From contig JBMHCG010000040.1 of NCBI GenBank assembly GCA_049890035.1, forward strand, positions 1-6,728: DNA of 6,728 nt. The letters run 5' to 3'. This DNA comes from UBA11891 sp049890035. GTDB lineage: Bacteria; Bacteroidota; Bacteroidia; Flavobacteriales; Flavobacteriaceae. Made by a program: the position numbers and the translations under genes. Below the pieces are notes generated by a model. That model saw nothing but the letters and a program-made list of their open reading frames with translations, made no database searches and had not been told where the DNA came from. This document shows, one piece after another, positions 1 to 5,587 of the stretch. Position 1 is the first letter of the stretch, and each line of letters opens with the position of its first letter.

Positions 1-174
1 AAATACTTCGATGGCAAAATCGCCGCGATTGGTAAATTCCATAAGCCGGGCACCACCATCATAGCAGGCTTTCAGAATGGATTTGGCCACTACTATGTCT
101 GAATGAAAAAATAACGGAACCATCCCCGATGCTTCCATCTGCTCTACAACTTGTATTCTTGAGTACTGTGCCAT
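1..174 (-). CDS. kdgA: KDPG aldolase (KdgA/Eda family), N-terminal part, cut by window edge
   Basis: The family cleaves 2-keto-3-deoxy-6-phosphogluconate to pyruvate and glyceraldehyde-3-phosphate in the cytoplasm, the last step of KDG catabolism. The reading frame is my own translation from the ATG at 174-172. It stays open for 58 codons to the window edge and begins MAQYSRIQVVEQMEASGMVP. The segment at residues 40-50 (GGARLMEFTNR) matches the family's second strand, G-x-R-x-x-E-x-T-x-R. Glu46 fits the catalytic general base, and Arg50 fits the conserved arginine of that strand. The Schiff-base lysine lies beyond the window and cannot be checked. The start is supported by its position only 5 bp after the kdgK stop, which points to co-transcription and perhaps translational coupling. 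I see no strong Shine-Dalgarno site, as is usual in Bacteroidota. The product call is well supported by motif and context, but only about a quarter of the usual length of roughly 215 residues is seen. Confidence 0.9.
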   Translation of the reverse strand, partial: MAQYSRIQVVEQMEASGMVPLFFHSDIVVAKSILKACYDGGARLMEFTNRGDFAIEVF

Positions 175-179
175 AGTTT

Positions 180-1220
180 CTATCTCGCTACTCGTCCTGA
201 GGCGTCCCCACTCATTAATTTTTCTATTTCGGGTATTGTCACCAAGTTGGCATCACCCTTAATGGTATGTTTTAGACAGGACGCGGCCACGGCATAGTCT
301 AGGGCTTTTTGGTCATCATTAGGATAATGAATAAGTCCATAAATCAATGCTCCCATGAAAGAATCACCCCCTCCTACTCTATCAACGATATGGGTGATTT
401 GATATTCCTGACTTTTAAACATCGTTTCACCATCGTATAAGACACCAGCCCAAGTATTGTGAGAGGCCGATATAGAGCCACGTAACGTTGTAATTATTTT
501 TTTTGCCTTAGGAAACTTAGCTTGCATTTGTTGGCAGACGGATAAAAAAGCATCAGCCTTTACATGTTCTCCTTGGGTTGTAATATCTAAACCTTCGGGT
601 TTAATTCCAAAATGCTTTTCAGCATCTTCTTCATTTCCTAAAATGATGTCGCAATAGGAAGTCAACTCAGTCATGATTTTTTCGCGATCACCATCATACT
701 TCCAAAGTTTAGCACGGTAATTTAGATCCGTAGAAATGGTAATTCCCATCGAACTAGCCACACGAACGGCTTCCAAACACGCATCAGCGGCACTTTGAGA
801 GATTGCAGGAGTAATTCCTGTCCAATGAAACCATTGGGCATCTTTGAAAACTTCAGTCCAATCAACCATTCCGGGTTCGATCTCCGACATGGCAGAATGG
901 GCTCTATCATAAACCACTTTACTACCACGGCTTACAGCCCCAGTTTCTAAAAAATAGATTCCCAATCGATCGCCGCCTTGAACGATATGTTGTGTTCCCA
1001 CATTACGCTTACGCATTTCCATTATGGCACACTCCCCGATATCGTTATTTGGCACTCGAGTAACAAATTCTACAGGAACGTTATAATTCGCTAACGATAC
1101 AGCAACATTAGATTCGCCACCACCATAAACTACATCAAATTGACTGGCTTGAGAGAATCGCAGGAAACCATGCGGAGCCAAACGCAACATAATTTCTCCA
1201 AATGTGACTACTTTTTTCAT
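180..1220 (-). CDS. kdgK: 2-keto-3-deoxygluconate kinase (PfkB/ribokinase family)
   Basis: KdgK uses ATP to phosphorylate KDG to KDPG in the cytoplasm, linking uronate breakdown to the Entner-Doudoroff aldolase encoded next. The 346-residue protein shows the PfkB fold in order: an N-terminal strand with GE (residues 8-9), the substrate-side glycine motif YGGGESNVA (32-40), STDLNYR followed by LW (163-173) as in KDG kinases, LGNEED (194-199), and the C-terminal signature DRVGGGDSF (280-288). Asp286 in that signature is the expected catalytic base, and the preceding glycines form the anion hole. It is somewhat longer than E. coli KdgK (about 309 residues), with an extra C-terminal tail after about residue 330. 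The ATG at 1220 is followed at once by a typical PfkB N-terminus, so the start is secure. It sits 32 bp after the reductase gene and 5 bp before the aldolase. Other PfkB sugar kinases are possible by fold alone, but the neighbours make KDG kinase by far the best call. Confidence 0.93.
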   Translation of the reverse strand: MKKVVTFGEIMLRLAPHGFLRFSQASQFDVVYGGGESNVAVSLANYNVPVEFVTRVPNNDIGECAIMEMRKRNVGTQHIVQGGDRLGIYFLETGAVSRGSKVVYDRAHSAMSEIEPGMVDWTEVFKDAQWFHWTGITPAISQSAADACLEAVRVASSMGITISTDLNYRAKLWKYDGDREKIMTELTSYCDIILGNEEDAEKHFGIKPEGLDITTQGEHVKADAFLSVCQQMQAKFPKAKKIITTLRGSISASHNTWAGVLYDGETMFKSQEYQITHIVDRVGGGDSFMGALIYGLIHYPNDDQKALDYAVAASCLKHTIKGDANLVTIPEIEKLMSGDASGRVAR

Positions 1221-1252
1221 TGATAATTATCTATTGATTATTGTGTTATAAT

Positions 1253-2017
1253 TTAAATTCCCAAAGCTTGTCCACCACCAATTTGGATGGTTTCAGCAGT
1301 AATGAAAGCTGCATCTTCACTAGCTAAAAAAGAAACAACAGCGGCTACTTCGTGTGGTTGTCCAAGACGTCCAAGCATGATGTTATTTTTCCAAGAGGCA
1401 AAAACTTCGGGTTTCGTTGCCTTTATTTGCGCGTGAAAAGGCGTGTCGATTGTACCAGGCGATACAGCATTAACACGAATTCCATACTCGGCTAAATCTT
1501 TGGCCAAAGCTCTTGTAATGGCATGAACACCTGCTTTGGATGTACCATAAATACCAGCCCCTGGACCACCAGCATTCCAGCCAGCGTTAGAGGTATAATT
1601 AATTATAGTGGGATGATCGCCTTTTTTTAGAAAAGGAATCGCTGCACGTGAAACAAAAAAAGTAGAGTCCAGGTTGAGGGCCATCACTTTTCGATAAAAT
1701 TCAGTAGTCATTTCTTCGAAACGAGAACGACCACCTAAGCCGCCTGCATTGTTCACCACTACATCTATTTTTCCGTACTGTTCACCAATAGCATTGATGT
1801 TTTCATTGACAGCTGTTTCATCGGTGACATCAAAGCCACGATAGGAAGCATCGATTCCTTGTGTTTTTAACTCGTTTGCTTTTTCTTCACCTGCTAAATC
1901 GTCTATTCCGTTTAGAATCACAGTGAATCCATCGGTTCCTAAGCGTTTGGCAACCTCATAACCAATACCACTTGTGGCACCAGTAACAATTGCAATTTTA
2001 TTATTAGAACTATTCAT
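1253..2017 (-). CDS. Short-chain dehydrogenase/reductase, probable DEH (uronate) reductase
   Basis: This is a classical SDR of 254 residues, the normal length. It has the cofactor motif TGATSGIG (12-19), NNAG (89-92), the structural Asn115, and a Ser143-Tyr157-x3-Lys161 catalytic set. The C-terminal half carries the usual SPGTIDTPF (186-194) and ends with an IGGGQALGI tail typical of FabG-like members. Family membership is certain. The substrate is inferred: it lies between a hexuronate-type transporter and KdgK/KdgA, where alginate-using Bacteroidota and Sphingomonas encode an SDR that reduces 4-deoxy-L-erythro-5-hexoseulose uronate to KDG. It does not look like E. coli KduD, whose nucleotide motif is TGCDTGLG. 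The cofactor is unclear: residue 16 is Ser rather than a basic residue, and the end of strand 2 reads LNGID rather than carrying the Asp expected for strict NAD preference. The gap to the transporter gene is 25 bp and to kdgK 32 bp, consistent with one operon. A KduD-like or FabG-like activity is the alternative. Confidence 0.85.
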   Translation of the reverse strand: MNSSNNKIAIVTGATSGIGYEVAKRLGTDGFTVILNGIDDLAGEEKANELKTQGIDASYRGFDVTDETAVNENINAIGEQYGKIDVVVNNAGGLGGRSRFEEMTTEFYRKVMALNLDSTFFVSRAAIPFLKKGDHPTIINYTSNAGWNAGGPGAGIYGTSKAGVHAITRALAKDLAEYGIRVNAVSPGTIDTPFHAQIKATKPEVFASWKNNIMLGRLGQPHEVAAVVSFLASEDAAFITAETIQIGGGQALGI

Positions 2018-2042
2018 TTCAATATTTTTTAAAGGATTGTTA

Positions 2043-3314
2043 TTACGTTTTAATTACGGGTTGGACTTTTTTTATAAAACCAAAGATGGCTCCTACAGCA
2101 AGAACTACAGAAATGGTTATGGCAATAAAAGCCGGTGTATAGGAACCGTCTTGTGTAATCGTACCAATAAACCAATTCATTATAATTGGTGAAAAAGCCG
2201 CTACCGTTCCGGCTAATCCTGCTAGCGTTCCTACGGAGGGTCCCCGAAGTAAATCACTCGATAATGTTTGTATGTTACCTATGGCAAATTGAAATCCAAA
2301 AAGAGCAATTCCAGCCAAATAAATAAAAAGCATATGATCGTTATCTACTAGGAGAATGATACCAATAAAGCTTAGAACGATTAAAAGACATCCTATGACA
2401 ATACTTGCTTTGCGACCTGTATCTACCGATGTTCTTTTAATTATTTTTTCAGTAAAAACCCCGCCGAGAATACCGCCAGCGGCTGCCATGATGTAGGAAA
2501 TCCACATGGTATTACCTATTTCTTCAATACTTAAATTATATTTTGAATTGAGGTAAATAGGCATCCAACCAGCAAAAAACCACCAAATAGGCTCTATGAA
2601 AAAACGACAAAGCAAAACCCCCCATGGGGCTTTATACTGAAGTATTTTGCCTATCGATAGGCTTTGAATATCGGATTGAAAATCCTGATTTGATTGTTGA
2701 TCTTTTTGTAATAGATTTTTTTCTTCATCGGTGATCCAAGGATGGGAATTAGGATGAGATTTATTGATGATTAGCCATGGTATTACCCAAATCAGACCAA
2801 TAAGACCCAAAATAATATAAGTTGTTTTCCATCCAAATTGAGCATACAAAAAGACTATGATCATGGGCGCTACGACATTCCCAATGGAAGCACCAGAATT
2901 AAATATCCCTTGCGCCAAAGCACGTTGCTTTACGGGAAACCATTCCCCGTTACTTTTTACCGCTCCAGGCCATAATCCAGCCTCTCCTAAACCTAGCGCA
3001 CCACGAACAAAAGATAGGCTTATGACACCGCGAGCAACAGCATGAAAAGCAGATGCCAATGACCAAACAACTATAGAAAGTACAAAACCAATACGAGTGC
3101 CTATTTGATCATACAATCTACCAGATAAGAATTTGCTTGCGGCATAGGTAATCATAAATACATTTAACATCAGTGCATAATCACTGTTGTCCATGCCAAG
3201 ATCTTCTCCCATTTGCGGCCAAAGCAGCGCAAATGCGGTTCGGTCAATGTAGTTGATGACTGTGGCTAGGAAAATCAATCCTATTATCCACCATCTTAGG
3301 CCTTTTATTTTCAT
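2043..3314 (-). CDS. MFS transporter, ExuT-like anion:cation symporter family
   Basis: This is an inner-membrane secondary transporter of 423 residues with about twelve hydrophobic segments in two halves, joined by a polar central loop (about 184-225). Hallmarks of the hexuronate/ACS branch are INYIDR in the first helix (20-25), the MFS loop motif GRLYDQIGTRIG (65-76), RGALGLGEAGLWPG followed by NGEWFP (104-127), and FNSGASIGNVVAP (138-150). These are close to E. coli ExuT and related glucarate or tartrate permeases, which import acidic sugars with protons. Here the likely cargo is DEH or another unsaturated uronate monomer moving from periplasm to cytoplasm, because the next three genes form a DEH-to-pyruvate route. 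The cargo is inferred from context. The ATG at 3314 precedes a short basic segment and then helix 1, so the start is well placed. The leader is A/T-rich (AAAAGATTTTATT) with no clear Shine-Dalgarno site. It is probably the first gene of the catabolic transcript unless the regulator gene is read through. Confidence 0.9.
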   Translation of the reverse strand: MKIKGLRWWIIGLIFLATVINYIDRTAFALLWPQMGEDLGMDNSDYALMLNVFMITYAASKFLSGRLYDQIGTRIGFVLSIVVWSLASAFHAVARGVISLSFVRGALGLGEAGLWPGAVKSNGEWFPVKQRALAQGIFNSGASIGNVVAPMIIVFLYAQFGWKTTYIILGLIGLIWVIPWLIINKSHPNSHPWITDEEKNLLQKDQQSNQDFQSDIQSLSIGKILQYKAPWGVLLCRFFIEPIWWFFAGWMPIYLNSKYNLSIEEIGNTMWISYIMAAAGGILGGVFTEKIIKRTSVDTGRKASIVIGCLLIVLSFIGIILLVDNDHMLFIYLAGIALFGFQFAIGNIQTLSSDLLRGPSVGTLAGLAGTVAAFSPIIMNWFIGTITQDGSYTPAFIAITISVVLAVGAIFGFIKKVQPVIKT

Positions 3315-3391
3315 AATAAAATCTTTTATTCCAGCATATGGAACACAAAGAAATAGGGATCAGAATTTACCGGAAAAGTGACTACAAAGCG
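3315..3391 (-). promoter_or_regulatory. Regulator-transporter gap with two small dyads
   Basis: The 77-bp gap between the regulator stop and the transporter start holds two dyads. One is TTCCA-N5-TGGAA at 3329-3343, 14 bp before the transporter ATG. The other is TTTACCGGAAAA at 3366-3377, a 12-bp palindrome with one mismatched pair. Neither is followed by a convincing U-run, so I do not call a terminator, and regulator and transporter may share a transcript. I did not find a good Bacteroidota promoter (TTG then TAnnTTTG) here; the nearest string, TATTTCTTTG on the minus strand, has the wrong spacing. The dyads could be operator sites for the adjacent GntR protein, but dyads this short arise by chance. 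Confidence 0.25.
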
Positions 3392-4093
3392 TTAGGAAAC
3401 ATGGCTTACATTGTAACAATATTGATACAAAACATCAAAATGTTGTTTCATAGCTGCTTTTGCTCCACTCGTATCTTGTTCTCTGATAGCATCGAGAATA
3501 CTTTTATGTTCCTGAATTCCTTTAAAGGCAGTGTCTTTATCACAAACATGATGTTTCTCAAAATTAGTGATAATTTCAGGGGTTATTTTCAACATAAAAG
3601 AGTTGATCGTAGGGTTTGCACTGGCTTTGGCTATGGCCAAGTGAAAAAGCAAATCTTCTTGGACTGCGTCTTCTCCTCGAATTACTTTTTCGGAATAGTC
3701 CGCTAGAGCATTTTCCATATTGATGAGATCATCTGCTGTACGACGTAAAGCGGCAAGCTTCACTCCTTTGAGTTCCAAAAATATTCGTGCTTCAACCAAA
3801 TCTTTAAATGAAGGAACAGGTAAACCTAAAATATCGTCTATCATTCCATTAAGGGCTGTAATTCCGATGTCAGCCACAAAAGTCCCACTTTGTGGTATGG
3901 ATTTTACAAGTCCATAATATTCTAAGGTCTGCAAAGCTTCTCTTAAGTTGGAACGAGTTACATTAAATTTTTCAGACAACATTCTTTCAGAGGGAAGTTT
4001 TTCCCCAGGTTCGTAATTCTTTTCATTGATTAATGCTTTTAAATAAGCAATAATCTTTCGGTGTGCTTCCTGAATTTCACTGTCTATAAGCAT
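3392..4093 (-). CDS. GntR-family regulator, FadR subfamily (FCD domain)
   Basis: This is a cytoplasmic DNA-binding protein of 233 residues, a normal length for the FadR subfamily. Residues about 10-75 form the GntR winged helix, with GEKLPSERMLSEKFNVTRSN (30-49), LREALQTLEYYGLV and the wing SGTFVA (69-74). Residues about 95-225 form the all-helical FCD effector domain. Its expected metal ligands appear to be present: Asp147 and His151 (DLLFH), His196 (QEHKSIL) and His218 (MKQHFD). Proteins with this set usually bind a carboxylate effector beside a metal ion, which suits a uronate-derived ligand such as DEH, KDG or KDPG. It lies between the importer pair and the catabolic genes and probably controls both, most likely as a repressor released by the pathway intermediate; that role is inferred from neighbours. 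The ATG at 4093 gives a complete N-terminal helix. A GAG triplet a few bases upstream is the only weak Shine-Dalgarno-like element. Confidence 0.92.
   Translation of the reverse strand: MLIDSEIQEAHRKIIAYLKALINEKNYEPGEKLPSERMLSEKFNVTRSNLREALQTLEYYGLVKSIPQSGTFVADIGITALNGMIDDILGLPVPSFKDLVEARIFLELKGVKLAALRRTADDLINMENALADYSEKVIRGEDAVQEDLLFHLAIAKASANPTINSFMLKITPEIITNFEKHHVCDKDTAFKGIQEHKSILDAIREQDTSGAKAAMKQHFDVLYQYCYNVSHVS
3411..3430. promoter_or_regulatory. Candidate GntR/FadR operator: 20-bp near-perfect palindrome
   Basis: TTGTAACAATATTGATACAA pairs with its own reverse complement at 18 of 20 positions, failing only at the sixth base and its partner. The outer arms TTGTA and TACAA fit the general TnGT...ACnA half-site form of FadR-subfamily operators. 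It overlaps a perfect TTACA-T-TGTAA dyad (3406-3416) and abuts an AACAT-CAAA-ATGTT hairpin (3431-3444). The site is inside the last codons of the regulator gene (Leu-Tyr-Gln-Tyr-Cys-Tyr) and about 105 bp upstream of the transporter start. A role in controlling the catabolic operon is plausible but unproven, and coding constraint could have produced it. Confidence 0.35.
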
Positions 4094-4176
4094 TTATCTC
4101 AACAATTACTTAATTCTTTAAAGGTAGTAGATTCCTATAAATTTGAACTATTTTTTTGGTTTTGAATTAAATTTAT

Positions 4177-4198
4177 CTGTCAAATTTTAGCCTGTCAA
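4177..4198. repeat. Direct repeat CTGTCAA x2, 15 bp apart
   Basis: Two identical copies of CTGTCAA start at 4177 and 4192, each followed by A/T bases; on the minus strand they read TTGACAG. They lie upstream of the regulator gene and downstream of the susD terminator. The tandem arrangement with 15-bp phasing could be a binding site for a protein recognising direct repeats. It could also be chance in AT-rich DNA. Confidence 0.3.
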
Positions 4199-4212
4199 TT
4201 CATTTTAATAAA

Positions 4213-4242
4213 TCCCCTCAAGAGTATCACATCCCGAGGGGA
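4213..4242 (-). terminator. Rho-independent terminator after susD
   Basis: CCCCTC (4214-4219) pairs with GAGGGG (4236-4241), extended by one T-A pair, to make a 7-bp stem around a 16-base loop. Read on the minus strand, the stem is followed by ATTTATTAAAAT, a moderately U-rich tail. On the plus strand the stem is followed by AAATAAATAAAC, so termination fits only the minus-strand transcript. It lies 27 bp beyond the susD stop and would separate the susC-susD message from the regulator. Confidence 0.7.
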
Positions 4243-4268
4243 AATAAATAAACAAACTAAAAAATAAA

Positions 4269-5576
4269 CTAGTATCCTTGATTTTGAGTTATCACTCCTG
4301 AGCTAACTAAAATTTCAGAAAGTGGAACAGGGAATAAGTAGTATTGGTCACTAAAAGAAGTACCAAGTTCTGCTTGAGCTGAACCCGTTCGAGTAAGATC
4401 GAACCAACGATGACCTTCAAAAGCCAACTCCAAACGTCTTTCGTTCTGGATAGCGGCATTAACTGCTGTTGAAGAACTCAAAGTCGCGGCATCCAAAGCG
4501 TCTAAACCAGCACGTGTTCGAATCTTATTCAATTCGCTAATCGCAGCATTTGAATTTCCATTGGCATTTAATGCTTCTGCATACAAAAGAATTACGTCAG
4601 CCAAACGAATTTCTATCCAATCATGCTCAGGTCCGTCGGTCTGAGGGAATTTTGGAGAAGCCATTTTATCCTTATCAATAGTCACAGCGCGTCTTGCATC
4701 ACCTGGACTTGCATCAAATGCGGCAATCAAACTTGGATCTAGCGGCTCCAATGATTTGGTATCCAAACCACCAGACCATGACCAAAATTCTGAGAAGCCA
4801 TATTCGTCGGGAACAGAGCTTGACATACGTGTAGCAAAAATAATTTCCGAGTTCAGATCGTTCACAAAAATATCTGCGAAATTAGCTTCCAATGCTACTC
4901 CAACACTGGCTGCAGAAGATACCGCAGCAGCAAGTTGTGTTTGCGCATTTCCATAATCTCCCATATGGACATACACTTTTCCAAGCAATGATTGTGCGGC
5001 TATTTTAGTAGCTCTTCCACTGCTTAGGTTATTCCCTAATACCGAAATAGCATCAGTCAAATCAGGGATAATCACAGTGTTATAAACCTCAGAAGCAGGT
5101 TTTCTAGCTAAAATTGAATTATCAGTTGTACTGGGTGCTGCAGATAAATTAATAGTCACATCACCAAAAACACGAACTAGCTTGAAGTAAGACAATGCTC
5201 TTAAAAACTTTGCTTCGCCAATTTGCGCAGGGCTAGAGGCGTTTTCGATAACGTTGTTTGCACTCAAGATAGACTTGTAGAGTGCCGTGTAAAAAGGACC
5301 AAAAAACTGGTCTTCCATATCAACCAAATCGCTATTAAAACGATCAAAAGAAGGGAAAGGCTCTTCTTGCATCAATCCATTGTCCGCGCGAAAATCGCCC
5401 ATCACCGCCCATGGAGTAGCGGCTCCAATTTGGTAGAAATACGCAGCATTTAGTACGCCTCCAAAGTCCTCTAATGAATCTGAACTAGCAATATTTGGCG
5501 GTACTTGATCTAATTCGTTGTCACAGCCAATGACCAATAACAACGAGCATAATAATAGTTTATGTATACTTTTCAT
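4269..5576 (-). CDS. susD: SusD/RagB-family glycan-binding outer-membrane lipoprotein
   Basis: SusD proteins sit on the cell surface as the lid of a SusC transporter and capture oligosaccharides. The 435-residue product begins with a lipoprotein signal: a basic start, the hydrophobic LLLCSLLLVIG, and Cys18 as the lipidation site. The following residues, DNELD, are acidic, resembling surface-export signals of Bacteroidota lipoproteins. The N-terminal SusD-like half includes EAKFLRALSYFKLVRVFGDV (121-140), and helical TPR-like repeats follow (about 190-225). The C-terminal RagB/SusD half has IRLADVILLYAEALN (323-337), then LNKIRTRAG (349-357), ERRLELAFEGHRWFDLTRTG (379-398), and the closing LFPVPLSEI...QNQGY typical of the family. 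At 435 residues it is shorter than many SusD proteins (often 500-600), but both halves look intact. It starts 11 bp after the susC stop, with only A-rich sequence upstream of the ATG. The bound glycan cannot be read from sequence; alginate oligosaccharide is inferred from the downstream genes. Confidence 0.95.
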   Translation of the reverse strand: MKSIHKLLLCSLLLVIGCDNELDQVPPNIASSDSLEDFGGVLNAAYFYQIGAATPWAVMGDFRADNGLMQEEPFPSFDRFNSDLVDMEDQFFGPFYTALYKSILSANNVIENASSPAQIGEAKFLRALSYFKLVRVFGDVTINLSAAPSTTDNSILARKPASEVYNTVIIPDLTDAISVLGNNLSSGRATKIAAQSLLGKVYVHMGDYGNAQTQLAAAVSSAASVGVALEANFADIFVNDLNSEIIFATRMSSSVPDEYGFSEFWSWSGGLDTKSLEPLDPSLIAAFDASPGDARRAVTIDKDKMASPKFPQTDGPEHDWIEIRLADVILLYAEALNANGNSNAAISELNKIRTRAGLDALDAATLSSSTAVNAAIQNERRLELAFEGHRWFDLTRTGSAQAELGTSFSDQYYLFPVPLSEILVSSGVITQNQGY

Positions 5577-5587
5577 TTTTTCTTTTT

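Larger units (their letters stand above)
4094..4268 (-). other. susD-regulator intergenic region
   Basis: This AT-rich 175-bp gap separates the importer genes from the regulator. Reading with transcription, it holds the terminator at 4242-4213, then two TTGACAG copies (4198-4192 and 4183-4177), then an A/T-rich stretch up to the regulator start. A weak promoter-like box, TACCTTTA at 4126-4119, differs from the Bacteroidota TAnnTTTG consensus only in the last base, but no TTG lies at the expected distance upstream, so I hold it loosely. The regulator must have its own promoter here if the terminator is efficient. I see no small ORF or RNA gene. Confidence 0.5.

Noticed and set aside
1974..2192. 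Plus-strand open frame of 72 codons spanning the reductase-transporter junction
   Set aside because: It overlaps the coding ends of two well-supported minus-strand genes and has no family features.
3329..3343. TTCCA-N5-TGGAA as an intrinsic terminator between regulator and transporter
   Set aside because: The stem is only 5 bp and AT-leaning, and the following TAAAAGATTTTATT is not a U-run. An operator or chance is more likely.
3338..3706. Plus-strand open frame of 122 codons
   Set aside because: It is antisense to the regulator gene, which has full family motifs. The translated plus-strand product shows no recognisable domain.
4152..4157. T-run upstream of the regulator as a terminator tail
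   Set aside because: No GC-rich stem sits next to it on either strand; the real hairpin is at 4213-4242.
4163..4202. TGAATT / AATTCA inverted repeat around the CTGTCAA copies
   Set aside because: Six-base AT arms separated by 28 bp are expected by chance in DNA of this composition.
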